The notes under the pieces: generated by a model
The model's database searches: none
Seen by the model: the letters and a program-made list of their open reading frames with translations, nothing else
What the model was told of the DNA's origin: nothing
Position numbers and translations under genes: made by a program
NCBI GenBank assembly: GCA_000436115.1
Contig: FR894522.1
Location: forward strand, 46,965 to 78,351
Length of the DNA stretch: 31,387 nucleotides
Source: Firmicutes bacterium CAG:534
GTDB taxonomy: Bacteria > Bacillota > Clostridia > Lachnospirales > Lachnospiraceae
Direction of reading: 5' to 3'
In this document: positions 7,377 to 16,432 of the stretch, in pieces
How the letters are laid out: each line of letters opens with the position of its first letter
Numbering within the stretch: position 1 is the first letter of the stretch

Positions 7377-8069
7377 ATGACGAATATTTTAGTATGCGAT
7401 GACGATAAGGAAATAGTGGATGCCATTGAGATCTATTTAAACCAGGAAGGATTTCAGGTTTTTAAGGCCTATGACGGGGAGCAGGCGATCAAAATGTTAA
7501 AGGAGCAGAACGTTCAGCTCCTGATCATTGATATTATGATGCCGAAGCTGGACGGAATCCATGCCACTTTGAAGATCAGGGAGTACAGCAGCATTCCGAT
7601 CATTTTCCTTTCTGCAAAGTCGGAGGATACAGACAAAATCCTGGGACTGAACATCGGGGCAGACGATTATGTGACCAAGCCCTTCAATCCTTTAGAGCTT
7701 GTGGCAAGGGTAAAATCCAATCTCAGAAGATATACACAGCTTGGAAACCTGAATGTTGACAACAATGCCCTTTTCAAAGCAGGAGGCTTGTGCATCAATG
7801 ATGAGACCAAGGAGGTCACCGTGGATGGCGAAAGCGTAAAGCTGACGCCCATCGAGTATAATATCCTGCTTCTTCTTGTAAAAAATCAGGGAAAGGTCTT
7901 TTCCATTGACCAGATTTATGAAAACATCTGGAATGAGGAAGCGATCGGTGCAGATAATACGGTAGCTGTCCATATTCGCCATATCAGGGAAAAAATTGAA
8001 ATCAACCCAAAGGAGCCAAGGTATTTGAAAGTGGTCTGGGGGGTAGGCTACAAGATTGAAAAACAGTAG
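7377..8069 (+). CDS. OmpR/PhoB-family response regulator
   Basis: A 230-residue two-component regulator. The receiver domain (about 1-118) has the acidic pocket CDDD, phospho-acceptor Asp52 (IIDIMMPKLDG), the switch Ser/Thr region FLSAKS and Lys101 (DDYVTKPFNP). The C-terminal winged-helix DNA-binding domain (about 135-230) shows LTPIEYNILLLLVKNQGKVFS and VAVHIRHIREKIE...YLKVVWGVGYKIE. I chose the ATG at 7377 because AAAGGAG sits just upstream; the 11-codon upstream extension is not family-like. The sensor kinase gene follows after 16 bases, so the two form one system. Subfamily resembles VanR/RegX3-type regulators, but the signal and regulon cannot be read from the sequence. Confidence 0.95.
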   Translation: MTNILVCDDDKEIVDAIEIYLNQEGFQVFKAYDGEQAIKMLKEQNVQLLIIDIMMPKLDGIHATLKIREYSSIPIIFLSAKSEDTDKILGLNIGADDYVTKPFNPLELVARVKSNLRRYTQLGNLNVDNNALFKAGGLCINDETKEVTVDGESVKLTPIEYNILLLLVKNQGKVFSIDQIYENIWNEEAIGADNTVAVHIRHIREKIEINPKEPRYLKVVWGVGYKIEKQ

Positions 8070-8085
8070 GAAAGGTTGATCCGAA

Positions 8086-10647
8086 ATGGAAACGGAAAAA
8101 AAGCAAAAGAAAAGAAACAGTACCAGAAAGGGAAATGTTCTGCTGCATATCCTTTTGCATATTTCCCTTGTGGCAGCGGCAGTTCTTGCAGTAGTCGTGC
8201 TTGTATGCTCTTATGTCGCAGTGGACACAAAGAAGGGAACCATGCTGTATCGGCTGGATGGAGAGGGAAGCGGAAGCGGCTTTGAGGAATCCGGTGCTTT
8301 TGATCAGATCCTGGGAAACAGTATCACGGACATCATCTGCTTTGGAGCGATCAGAGGGCAGATGGAAACAGAGGGTGAGTTTGACACTAAAAAGGTAGTG
8401 GATGTGACTGCCTTTGCCGGAAGATACAGCGGTCTTCCGTCGGAATATATTACGGCAGATTATTACCTGGATGATCTGATCAAGTGGTCTCAGAACGGCT
8501 TTGAGTATTCTGAGGTTGCCATGACGGCACAGCAGGCAGATCAGTTTCTGCAGCAGAATAACAGGATCACTTATGTGAACTTAAATGCAGGAGTTTATAA
8601 TGGGGGAACGGTCAGTTATCTGAATTCCGACCTGGAAGGGACAGTGAAAGTAAAAGATGTATCCGGCAACAGCCTTATGGAAGGTGGATCCGGCAGGGAG
8701 GACTGCACCGCCACAATCCTTAAAAACCGGTATCATACGGTGGAGGGCAAAAACATTGAAGATTATGTGGCTGACTGGGAGGAATACTATGATCTGTGCA
8801 GCCATCTGACCAAGGCGGCAGACGATCTTGCTACGAATTATGAGGAATATCTAAAATATCAGGAACTTTATGGCGCAGGAAAAAGCAATGTGGTTTACTT
8901 TATCCGCAAGACCATTGGAGACCAGGTGATCGTTTACACGAATATGAACACGAAAAGCAAAGAGCTTCAGGCGCTGAAAAAGCAGCTTGCAGCTGTCTGC
9001 GGAAAGTATGTGTATTATGATCCCGCCGGAATGAAGTATGATACCAATACCAAAATCGAGGAAGCTACCCTCCGCTATGTTCTGAACGGATATGAATACG
9101 CTTATCCGGAGGATACCCAGGTAATGATCGGGGTAGACCTTTCCTATCCTGTTAAGGATAATTTTTCCAAGGGGAATGGGGAATTTGAACGGTATGTGCC
9201 CAATAGGATCCAGTATGTGGGAGGCGCTGTTTTCTTTGCACTGCTTTATGTACTGCTTATGGTGCTTCTGACAAAACAGGAGGGCGTTGTAGGGCAAAAG
9301 GAAACCGGTGAACTTATCATAAGGCTGCATAAGGAGGATCGGATTTTTACAGAGGTAATGATCCTGCTGGCCTGTGGGATCGGAGTGCTCCTTGCAAAGG
9401 CAGGAGGTCTTTTGGCAAATGAGATCACAGGGGAGACCAGGGACAGCGTAATTCTTCTTCTGACGGCCTGCGCAGCATTTCTGATCAGCCTATTCATTTC
9501 CTTCTTTTATTTCAGCTTTGTGCGGAGATGGAAGGCGGGAACCCTGTGGAAGAACAGTCTTTTAAGAAAGGGCGGTCAAAGGCTGATAAAATGGATCGGA
9601 GGGCTTTATGCAAACGGAGGCGCTGTGCTTCGGGTATGGCTTCCCTTTGGAGTGTTTGTCCTGCTTAACGGCCTGTTCCTATCGCTTTTGTTTGGAGACG
9701 GAGGGAAAGCGTCAAAGATCTTGATATTCCTGCTTCTGCTTTTGTTTGATGGGATATGCGGCGCCATACTTTATCGGTCAGCGGTTTCCAGGAAAAAGAT
9801 CCTTTACGGCATCCGCAAGATCAATGAAGGCGATCTGGAGCAGAAGATCGAAGAACAGGGAATGTATGGCGATGATCTGGTGATGGCAAGAGCAGTGAAC
9901 CACATTGGAGACAGCGTGCGCGCAGCAGTGGAAACCAGTATGAAGGATGAACGGTTGAAGGCAGATCTGATCACCAACGTTTCCCATGACATCAAGACGC
10001 CTCTCACCTCCATTATCAATTATGTGGATCTGATCAAGAGAGAGAATATAAGCGATCCCAAAATACGGGAATACATTGAGGTGCTTGACACAAAGAGCCA
10101 GAGGCTCAAACAGCTTACGGATGATCTGGTGGAAGCCTCCAAGATCTCCTCAGGGAACATTGTCCTGCAATGGGAAAAGATCAATCTTGTGGAGCTTTTA
10201 AATCAGACCATAGGAGAGTTTTCCGAGAAGTTTGGGGAAAAGGCGCTGATCCCTGTACTCAGAACGCCTCAGAATGTGATCTGCATCCTGGCAGACAGCA
10301 GGCGGATCTGGCGGGTGGTTGAGAACTTGTTTAACAACATCTGCAAATATGCCCTTGAGGGAACCAGGGTTTATATAGACCTGGAGCTTTTGGCAGATGA
10401 CCAAAAGGAGCAGTATGTCAGACTTTCTATCAAAAATATTTCTGAGAAGCCTTTGAAGGTTCAGGCAAGTGAACTGACGGAGCGGTTTATAAGAGGGGAT
10501 GAATCCAGGACAACAGAAGGAAGCGGACTGGGACTTTCCATTGCCAAGAACCTGACGGAAATCCAGAAGGGAAAATTTGAGATCGCAGTAGACGGGGATC
10601 TGTTTAAGGTGAACCTGACCTTCCCACTGCTGACAGAAATCAAATAG
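8086..10647 (+). CDS. Large membrane sensor histidine kinase
   Basis: An 853-residue sensor kinase, partner of the preceding regulator. One helix at about residues 18-45 leads into a ~325-residue region predicted to be outside the membrane. Five more helices follow (about 376-393, 419-440, 453-476, 515-538, 545-563), then a HAMP-like segment (IRKINEGDLEQKI). The dimerisation domain has the phospho-accepting His634 in NVSHDIKTPLTSI. The ATPase domain has the N-box NLFNNICKYA and G-box SGLGLSIAKN. The outer region does not match a sensor domain I recognise. The six-helix layout with the sensory domain between helices 1 and 2 is unlike the usual two-helix kinases. The gene ends at a terminator shared with prs. 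Confidence 0.93.
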   Translation: METEKKQKKRNSTRKGNVLLHILLHISLVAAAVLAVVVLVCSYVAVDTKKGTMLYRLDGEGSGSGFEESGAFDQILGNSITDIICFGAIRGQMETEGEFDTKKVVDVTAFAGRYSGLPSEYITADYYLDDLIKWSQNGFEYSEVAMTAQQADQFLQQNNRITYVNLNAGVYNGGTVSYLNSDLEGTVKVKDVSGNSLMEGGSGREDCTATILKNRYHTVEGKNIEDYVADWEEYYDLCSHLTKAADDLATNYEEYLKYQELYGAGKSNVVYFIRKTIGDQVIVYTNMNTKSKELQALKKQLAAVCGKYVYYDPAGMKYDTNTKIEEATLRYVLNGYEYAYPEDTQVMIGVDLSYPVKDNFSKGNGEFERYVPNRIQYVGGAVFFALLYVLLMVLLTKQEGVVGQKETGELIIRLHKEDRIFTEVMILLACGIGVLLAKAGGLLANEITGETRDSVILLLTACAAFLISLFISFFYFSFVRRWKAGTLWKNSLLRKGGQRLIKWIGGLYANGGAVLRVWLPFGVFVLLNGLFLSLLFGDGGKASKILIFLLLLLFDGICGAILYRSAVSRKKILYGIRKINEGDLEQKIEEQGMYGDDLVMARAVNHIGDSVRAAVETSMKDERLKADLITNVSHDIKTPLTSIINYVDLIKRENISDPKIREYIEVLDTKSQRLKQLTDDLVEASKISSGNIVLQWEKINLVELLNQTIGEFSEKFGEKALIPVLRTPQNVICILADSRRIWRVVENLFNNICKYALEGTRVYIDLELLADDQKEQYVRLSIKNISEKPLKVQASELTERFIRGDESRTTEGSGLGLSIAKNLTEIQKGKFEIAVDGDLFKVNLTFPLLTEIK

Positions 10648-10674
10648 ACAAATTGTAACGGTAGTTTTCTATAA

Positions 10675-10708
10675 AAAAGAGTCGGCACAATAAGGTGCCG
10701 GCTCTTTT
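10675..10708. terminator. Bidirectional terminator between the sensor kinase and prs
   Basis: A 14-bp stem (10675-10688 with 10695-10708, one G-U pair, loop AATAAG) is flanked by an A-run on the left and a T-run on the right. It can therefore end both the rightward kinase transcript and the leftward prs transcript; the two genes converge here with 76 bases between their stop codons. Confidence 0.9.
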
Positions 10709-10723
10709 ACTACATAAGAAAAT

Positions 10724-11914
10724 TTAAAACTGAATATCCTCATCCCGGTTATTGTACTTGGCCAGGATCTCATGGATCTTTTCCGTTGGAGTATATACGT
10801 TGGACATAGAAGAATCGTGGTTCATAAAATCAATGATGGAAGCCAGAAACTTGCTCATATCTGCTTCTACATAGTAGGGGCGGAGCTTCAGCTCAGGGAT
10901 CTGATAAGTCAGGTTGGTGGTGATCACCTTGTCGAAGTAGCACTTCTCGTAGGCTTCATCAAAACGATCCAGTCCATCAGTAAACAGACCAAAGGTACAG
11001 CAGATGTAAACATGCTTTGCATTCATTTCCTTTAACTGCTTTGCAGTATCGATCATGCTTCCGCCGGAAGAAATCATATCGTCAATGATAATGACATCCT
11101 TGCCGTCAATGTTGTCTCCGAGAAACTCATGGGCAACAATGGGATTTTTTCCGTTGACAACGGTGGAATAGTCCCGGCGCTTATAGAACATTCCGGTGTC
11201 AACACCAAGAACGTTCGCAAAATACACGGCTCTGTCAAGAGCGCCCTCGTCAGGACTGATTACGATCAGATGCTCCTTGTCGATCAAAAGGTTTGTTTCC
11301 GTGTGGAGAAGCGCACGGATAAACTGATAGGGAGGAGTGAAGTTGTCAAAACCGCACAAAGGCTCTGCGTTCTGCACCCGGGGATCATGGGCATCAAAGG
11401 TGATAAAATTAGAAACGCCCATATTGCTCAGTTCCTCAATGGCGTAAGCGCAGTCAAGGGATTCCCGGCCGTTTCTCTTATGCTGGCGCCCCTCGTACAA
11501 AAAGGGCATGATCACATTGATTCTGTGTGCTTTTCCGTTGACAGCGGCAATAATACGTTTTAAATCCTGATAATGATCGTCAGGAGATTTATAATTGATA
11601 TAACCATTCATGGTATAGGGAATACTGTGATTACAAACATCTACAAGAATAAAGAGATCTTTTCCACGGACGGATTCGGAAATGACAGCCTTGCCTTCAC
11701 CGGAACCGAAGCGGCAACAGGAGGCATCTACAATAAAATTATCGGACACATATCCCTCAAAAGCAGGATCGTTTTTGGCAATGTTTTTGACGTCCCGTCT
11801 GAAATGAACCAGGTGATTGTTGACGCTCTGGCCAAGCTTCATGGCAGAGTCTAAAACGATAAGCTTTAGGGGAGCTACCGGAATAGCAGCCTCCAGTTCT
11901 GATAAATTAGGCAT
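10724..11914 (-). CDS. prs: Ribose-phosphate pyrophosphokinase (long variant)
   Basis: Makes phosphoribosyl pyrophosphate from ribose 5-phosphate and ATP, the shared precursor of nucleotides, histidine and tryptophan. The PRPP-binding loop DVIIIDDMISSGGSM is at about residues 273-287, and FDAHDPRVQNAEP (173-185) stands where classic enzymes have the DLHAxQIQGFF signature. At 396 residues it is about 80 longer than the usual ~315, with an extended N-terminus and insertions such as the CNHSIPYTMNGYINYKSPDDHYQDLKR region (93-120). It is thus a divergent clostridial type, and its allosteric control may differ (inference). The ribosome site is GGAGG five bases before the ATG. It is monocistronic, with its own promoter and the shared terminator. 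Confidence 0.92.
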   Translation of the reverse strand: MPNLSELEAAIPVAPLKLIVLDSAMKLGQSVNNHLVHFRRDVKNIAKNDPAFEGYVSDNFIVDASCCRFGSGEGKAVISESVRGKDLFILVDVCNHSIPYTMNGYINYKSPDDHYQDLKRIIAAVNGKAHRINVIMPFLYEGRQHKRNGRESLDCAYAIEELSNMGVSNFITFDAHDPRVQNAEPLCGFDNFTPPYQFIRALLHTETNLLIDKEHLIVISPDEGALDRAVYFANVLGVDTGMFYKRRDYSTVVNGKNPIVAHEFLGDNIDGKDVIIIDDMISSGGSMIDTAKQLKEMNAKHVYICCTFGLFTDGLDRFDEAYEKCYFDKVITTNLTYQIPELKLRPYYVEADMSKFLASIIDFMNHDSSMSNVYTPTEKIHEILAKYNNRDEDIQF

Positions 11915-11954
11915 GACAACCTCCGAAGTAAAATGTAGTTAAATACCAATTTAT

Positions 11955-11983
11955 TTTATATCATTATGCTAGTGACACGTCAA
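11955..11983 (-). promoter_or_regulatory. Sigma-A-type promoter of prs
   Basis: On the minus strand TTGACG (11978-11983) and TATAAA (11955-11960) are separated by exactly 17 bases. TGA precedes the -10, giving an extended -10. Transcription would start at about 11948, giving a ~33-base leader. The -35 box lies within the spacer of the divergent promoter. Confidence 0.75.
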
Positions 11984-12000
11984 GGAAATTCTTGTAAAAT
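11972..12000 (+). promoter_or_regulatory. Sigma-A-type promoter of the DUF512-der-plsY-gpsA operon
   Basis: GTGACA (11972-11977), a 17-base spacer, and TAAAAT (11995-12000) precede the radical SAM gene, predicting a start at about 12007 and a leader of ~20 bases. The -35 box abuts the opposing prs -35, so the two polymerase sites overlap. Confidence 0.65.
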
Positions 12001-12027
12001 AGACTGGTATGGAAGGAACTAGAAATA

Positions 12028-13362
12028 ATGAAGAAAAAAGAAAAGGGACATTTAATAGAGAAGGTTGAGCCGGGCAGTATTGCAGAAGAACTTGAGATCA
12101 CAAAGGGCGACAGGCTTCTTGCCATAAATGACGAAGAGATCACGGATATCTTTGACTATCAGTATTATGTGGAAAATGAATATCTTGAGGTGCTGGTGGA
12201 AAAGCCGGATGGAGAGCAGTGGCTTCTGCAGGTGGATAAGGACGAGGATGAGGATCTGGGCATTGTCTTTGAAAACGGTCTTATGGATGACTACAGATCC
12301 TGCCATAATAAATGCATTTTCTGCTTTATTGACCAGATGCCAAAAGGAATGCGGGAAACGCTTTATTTTAAGGATGACGATTCCAGGCTTTCCTTTCTGC
12401 AGGGCAATTATGTGACCCTTACCAACATGTCAGACCACGATCTTGACCGGATCATCAAATATCATTTGTCGCCCATCAATGTGTCCTTTCAGACCATGAA
12501 CCCGGAGCTGAGATGCAAAATGTTAAATAACCGCTTTGCGGGAGAAGCCCTGAAAAAGGTTGACAAGCTGTACCGGGCAGGGATTACCATGAACGGTCAG
12601 ATCGTTTTGTGCAAGGGGATCAATGATGGGAAGGAACTGGAATTCAGCATTCAAAAGCTGATGGAATATATTCCGGTGTTAGAAAGCGTATCCGTGGTTC
12701 CGGTAGGACTTTCCAGATACCGGGAGGGGCTATACCCCTTAGAGCCCTTTGAAAAGGAGGATGCCTGTCAGGTCATTGACCTGATCGAGGGCTTCCAGAA
12801 GATCTGCATGGAACAGCACGGGATCCATTTTGTACAGGCCAGTGATGAATGGTACATTCTTGCGGAAAGAGAACTGCCGCCGGAAGAAAATTATGACGGG
12901 TATCTTCAGCTTGAAAACGGAGTAGGCATGATGAGGCTTTTGCTGACAGAGTTTGAGGATGCCATGATGCAGAGGAAAGAAAAGGGCATGGATCATCTTT
13001 CCAGAAGCAGGGAGGTCTCCATGGTCACAGGAAGGCTTGCTTATCCTTATATTTTGAGGATGGCACAGCAGATGGAACAGCAGATCGGCGGCCTTAAGAT
13101 CCATGTTTATGAGATCATCAACTACTTTTTTGGCGAGAGGATTACGGTATCAGGACTTCTCACAGGAGGAGATATCAAGCAGCAGCTTTCCGGAAAGGAA
13201 CTGGGAGAGGTGCTTTTGCTCCCGGAAAATATCCTGCGGAGCGGAGAGGATGTTTTCCTGGATGACGTAAGGATTCCGGAGCTGGAAAAGGCTTTACAAG
13301 TAAAAATAGATATTGTAAAATCAAGCGGATATGACTTTGTAAGCACCGTTTTAGGAGAATAG
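12028..13362 (+). CDS. DUF512 protein: PDZ domain plus radical SAM-like domain
   Basis: A 444-residue conserved protein of the DUF512 / putative FeS-containing oxidoreductase family, of unknown function. Residues ~7-45 form a PDZ-like segment (VEPGSIAEELEITKGDRLLAIN). A CxxxCxxC cluster (Cys92, Cys96, Cys99) in SCHNKCIFCFIDQMP then marks a radical SAM 4Fe-4S site, and the DUF512 region fills the C-terminal half. The order DUF512-der-plsY-gpsA is common in Clostridia, and here the gene ends three bases before der, so they are one operon. Linkage to the ribosome-assembly GTPase Der suggests a role in ribosome or translation biology, but that is inference. Confidence 0.93.
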   Translation: MKKKEKGHLIEKVEPGSIAEELEITKGDRLLAINDEEITDIFDYQYYVENEYLEVLVEKPDGEQWLLQVDKDEDEDLGIVFENGLMDDYRSCHNKCIFCFIDQMPKGMRETLYFKDDDSRLSFLQGNYVTLTNMSDHDLDRIIKYHLSPINVSFQTMNPELRCKMLNNRFAGEALKKVDKLYRAGITMNGQIVLCKGINDGKELEFSIQKLMEYIPVLESVSVVPVGLSRYREGLYPLEPFEKEDACQVIDLIEGFQKICMEQHGIHFVQASDEWYILAERELPPEENYDGYLQLENGVGMMRLLLTEFEDAMMQRKEKGMDHLSRSREVSMVTGRLAYPYILRMAQQMEQQIGGLKIHVYEIINYFFGERITVSGLLTGGDIKQQLSGKELGEVLLLPENILRSGEDVFLDDVRIPELEKALQVKIDIVKSSGYDFVSTVLGE

Positions 13363-13365
13363 AAG

Positions 13366-14700
13366 ATGAGTAAGAATAAAAAGCCCATAGTGGCAGTTGT
13401 GGGAAGACCCAATGTAGGAAAATCGACCCTGTTTAACGCGCTGGCAGGACAGAGGATTTCCATTGTAAAGGATACGCCCGGAATCACAAGAGACAGAATC
13501 TATGCAGATGTGTCCTGGCTGGATAAGCAGTTTACCCTGATCGACACCGGCGGAATTGAACCGGACAGTAAGGATGTGATCCTTTCCCAGATGCGGGAGC
13601 AGGCGCAGATCGCCATTGACACGGCAGATGTGATCCTGTTCATGGTAGACGTAAAGCAGGGGCTTGTGGATGCGGACAGCCGTGTGGCGGAAATGCTGCG
13701 CAGATCCGCAAAGCCGGTGCTCCTGGTAGTAAATAAAGTCGATAATCTGGAAAAGTACATGGCAGATGTATATGAATTCTATAATCTTGGAATTGGCGAT
13801 CCTCATCCGATTTCCGCGGCAAATCAAATGGGGATCGGCGATCTTTTGGATGAGGTGATCGGCTATTTTGGCGACTTTGACGGAATGGATGAGGAGGACG
13901 AAAGAATACGGGTGGCCATTGTAGGAAAGCCCAATGTAGGAAAGTCATCCCTGATCAACAAGCTGATCGGCGAAAACAGACTGATTGTCTCTGATATTGC
14001 AGGAACCACAAGAGATGCAGTGGATACTCCTGTGATGCATCACGGGAAGGAATACATTTTTATTGACACGGCAGGACTCAGGCGTAAAAATAAGATCAAG
14101 GAAGAACTGGAGCACTATATGATCGTAAGAACGGTAAGCGCAGTGGAACGCGCGGACATCGTGGTGCTTCTGATCGACGCCAAGGAAGGGGTAACCGAGC
14201 AGGATGCCAAGATCGCCGGGATTGCCCATGACAGAGGAAAGGCGGTCATTATAGCTGTAAACAAATGGGATGCCATTGAAAAAAATGACAAGACGGTCAA
14301 TGAATATACAGCCAAGATCCGAAATGTCCTTTCTTATATGCCTTATGCAGAAATTCTGTTTATATCTGCCCAGACAGGGCAGAGGCTGCCGAAGCTTTTT
14401 GAAATGATTGAAACCGTAAGCGAGAACCATTCGCTCAGGATCGCCACAGGAGTACTGAACGAGATCATGAGTGAGGCCGTGGCAATGCAGCAGCCCCCGT
14501 CAGACAAGGGCAAACGGCTCCGCCTTTATTACATTACCCAGGTGGGCGTGAAGCCGCCGACTTTTGTGATCTTCGTTAACGATAAGGAACTGATGCATTT
14601 TTCTTATACCAGATATATTGAAAACCAGATCAGGGAGGCCTTTGGGTTCAGAGGAACTCCGCTGCGGTTTATCATAAGAGAAAGAAATGAGGGAAAATAA
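13366..14700 (+). CDS. der: Ribosome-assembly GTPase Der (EngA)
   Basis: Essential GTPase with two tandem G domains that acts in 50S subunit maturation. The first Walker A is GRPNVGKST (about residues 13-21) with DTGG as G3 and NKVD as G4. The second is GKPNVGKSS (about 186-194) with DTAG and NKWD. The C-terminal KH-like domain (about 355-444) includes RLRLYYITQVGVKPPTFVIF. Length of 444 is normal. It begins three bases after the upstream gene and plsY starts three bases after its stop, so expression is coupled. The window therefore encodes two different 50S assembly GTPases, RbgA and Der. Confidence 0.98.
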   Translation: MSKNKKPIVAVVGRPNVGKSTLFNALAGQRISIVKDTPGITRDRIYADVSWLDKQFTLIDTGGIEPDSKDVILSQMREQAQIAIDTADVILFMVDVKQGLVDADSRVAEMLRRSAKPVLLVVNKVDNLEKYMADVYEFYNLGIGDPHPISAANQMGIGDLLDEVIGYFGDFDGMDEEDERIRVAIVGKPNVGKSSLINKLIGENRLIVSDIAGTTRDAVDTPVMHHGKEYIFIDTAGLRRKNKIKEELEHYMIVRTVSAVERADIVVLLIDAKEGVTEQDAKIAGIAHDRGKAVIIAVNKWDAIEKNDKTVNEYTAKIRNVLSYMPYAEILFISAQTGQRLPKLFEMIETVSENHSLRIATGVLNEIMSEAVAMQQPPSDKGKRLRLYYITQVGVKPPTFVIFVNDKELMHFSYTRYIENQIREAFGFRGTPLRFIIRERNEGK

Positions 14701-14702
14701 AA

Positions 14703-15353
14703 GTGGAACGCATTGTTTGTATTTTGATCGGGTATGTATTTGGACTCTTTCAAACTTCCTTTTTCTACGGAAAAATGAAAGGGATCGATATCAGGGAGCA
14801 TGGCAGCGGAAACGCAGGTACCACAAATACAATCAGAGTTTTGGGAACAAAGGCAGGGTTACTTGTTCTGGCAGGAGATATTCTGAAATGTATCCTGGCA
14901 ATCCTGCTCTGCGGGGCGCTGTTTGACGCTTCCCATCCGCAGGAGGTCTATCTTTTAAAGCTGTACGCTGCGGCCGGGGCAATTTTGGGACACAATTTCC
15001 CGTTTTACCTGCACTTTAAGGGAGGAAAAGGAATTGCTGCAACAGCAGGGCTGATCCTGGCATTCCATCCTTATTTTATTCCGGTAGGCGTGATCCTTTT
15101 CTTTGGCGCTTTCCTGACAACGCATTATGTGTCCCTGGGGTCTTTGCTTGTCTATGCAGGACTGATGATCCAGATGGTTGTTTGCGGCCAGATGGGCCTG
15201 TTTCATGCGCCCCAGGCGATTTTAAATGAAATGTATATCCTGACAGCGCTTCTTACAGCACTGGCATATTATAAGCACAGGGAAAATATTGTAAGGCTTG
15301 TAAAGGGGCAGGAAAGAAAAACATATTTAACCAAGAAAAAGAAAGGGGACTAA
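14703..15353 (+). CDS. plsY: Acyl-phosphate glycerol-3-phosphate acyltransferase PlsY
   Basis: Integral membrane enzyme that moves an acyl group from acyl phosphate to glycerol 3-phosphate, the first step of phospholipid synthesis. Conserved motifs are HGSGNAGTTN (residues 33-42) and HNFPFYLHFKGGKG (about 97-110). Several hydrophobic segments span the 216 residues, and the C-terminus is a short lysine-rich tail. The start is GTG, three bases after der. gpsA begins one base after its stop. gpsA supplies the glycerol 3-phosphate that PlsY uses, so the pairing is functional as well as positional. Confidence 0.96.
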   Translation: MERIVCILIGYVFGLFQTSFFYGKMKGIDIREHGSGNAGTTNTIRVLGTKAGLLVLAGDILKCILAILLCGALFDASHPQEVYLLKLYAAAGAILGHNFPFYLHFKGGKGIAATAGLILAFHPYFIPVGVILFFGAFLTTHYVSLGSLLVYAGLMIQMVVCGQMGLFHAPQAILNEMYILTALLTALAYYKHRENIVRLVKGQERKTYLTKKKKGD

Positions 15354-15354
15354 T

Positions 15355-16392
15355 ATGGAAAAGGTTGGAATTATCGGTGCAGGAAGCTGGGGAACGGCGC
15401 TGGCATGGCTTTTAAGCAATAATGGCTGTGAGGTCACAGTTTTTTCCGTGATGGAAGACGAGATCAAGATGCTGAAGGAGTGTCACGAGCAGCTGGATAA
15501 GCTTCCGGGCGTGATCCTGCCGGAGGATATGATCTTTACCACAGATCTGGAGGAAGCAATAAACGGAAAGGATGTGCTGGTTCTTGCAGTTCCTTCTCCC
15601 TTTACCAGAAGCACTGCGGCAAAAATGGCTCCTTACATAAAGGAAGGGCAAAAGATCGTAAGCGTTGCAAAGGGCATTGAAGAAAAAACGCTTATGACGC
15701 TTTCGGAGATTATTGAACAGGAGATCCCGGCTGCAGATGTGGCGGTTCTTTCCGGCCCGTCCCATGCAGAAGAGGTTGGAAAGGGAATTCCGACAACCAT
15801 CGTAGTGGGGGCTAAAACAAAGGAAACCGCAGAGTATCTGCAAAACCTCTTTATGAGCCAGGTGTTCCGTGTTTATACCAGCTCTGATATGCTGGGGATA
15901 GAACTGGGGGCAGCCCTGAAAAATGTTGTGGCGCTTGCCGCCGGAATTGCCGATGGACTTGGCTATGGAGACAATACCAAGGCAGCCCTGATCACCAGGG
16001 GCATTGCAGAGATCGCAAGGCTGGGTCTTCAGATGGGCGGAAGACTGGAAACCTTTTACGGCCTGACAGGCATTGGCGACCTGATCGTGACCTGTGCGTC
16101 CATGCATTCCCGCAACCGGAGAGCCGGGATTTTGATCGGCAAGGGAGCAACCATGGAAGAGGCCATGAAAGAGGTCAAGATGGTGGTGGAGGGCGTTTAT
16201 TCCGCAAAGGCAGGTTATGCCCTTTCCCAAAAATATCAGGTCAGCATGCCTATCATTGAGCAGGTAAATCAGGTTTTGTTTGAAGGAAAAGCGCCTGCAG
16301 AGGCGGTAAAGGAACTGATGCTCCGTGACAAAAAGGTAGAAAACATTGACTTAAGACAGTTAAATCAAAGTAATGCAGCACTTCCTTGGTAA
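15355..16392 (+). CDS. gpsA: NAD(P)H-dependent glycerol-3-phosphate dehydrogenase
   Basis: Reduces dihydroxyacetone phosphate to glycerol 3-phosphate for lipid synthesis. The N-terminal Rossmann motif is GAGSWGTALAWLL (residues 8-20). The central region has VLSGPSHAEEV and LGAALKNVVALAAGIADGLGYGDNTKAALITRG, which carry the catalytic Lys and substrate-binding residues. Length of 345 is normal for the family. It is the last gene of the DUF512-der-plsY-gpsA operon. A stem of GCAGCAC (16375-16381) with GTGCTGC (16403-16409) spans its stop codon, but without a T-run it is not a clear terminator. Confidence 0.97.
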   Translation: MEKVGIIGAGSWGTALAWLLSNNGCEVTVFSVMEDEIKMLKECHEQLDKLPGVILPEDMIFTTDLEEAINGKDVLVLAVPSPFTRSTAAKMAPYIKEGQKIVSVAKGIEEKTLMTLSEIIEQEIPAADVAVLSGPSHAEEVGKGIPTTIVVGAKTKETAEYLQNLFMSQVFRVYTSSDMLGIELGAALKNVVALAAGIADGLGYGDNTKAALITRGIAEIARLGLQMGGRLETFYGLTGIGDLIVTCASMHSRNRRAGILIGKGATMEEAMKEVKMVVEGVYSAKAGYALSQKYQVSMPIIEQVNQVLFEGKAPAEAVKELMLRDKKVENIDLRQLNQSNAALPW

Positions 16393-16432
16393 GTACCCGG
16401 ATGTGCTGCCTTGGCACATAAGGGAAAAATAA

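Noticed and set aside
15412..16230. Long minus-strand open frame of 272 residues opposite gpsA
   Set aside because: It is fully antisense to an unmistakable gpsA, its translation shows no domain pattern and there is no ribosome site or promoter; it is a shadow of codon bias.
16375..16417. GCAGCAC/GTGCTGC stem across the gpsA stop codon as a terminator
   Set aside because: The loop is 21 bases and no T-run follows, so it is not a convincing Rho-independent terminator; it may be chance or a weak RNA structure.
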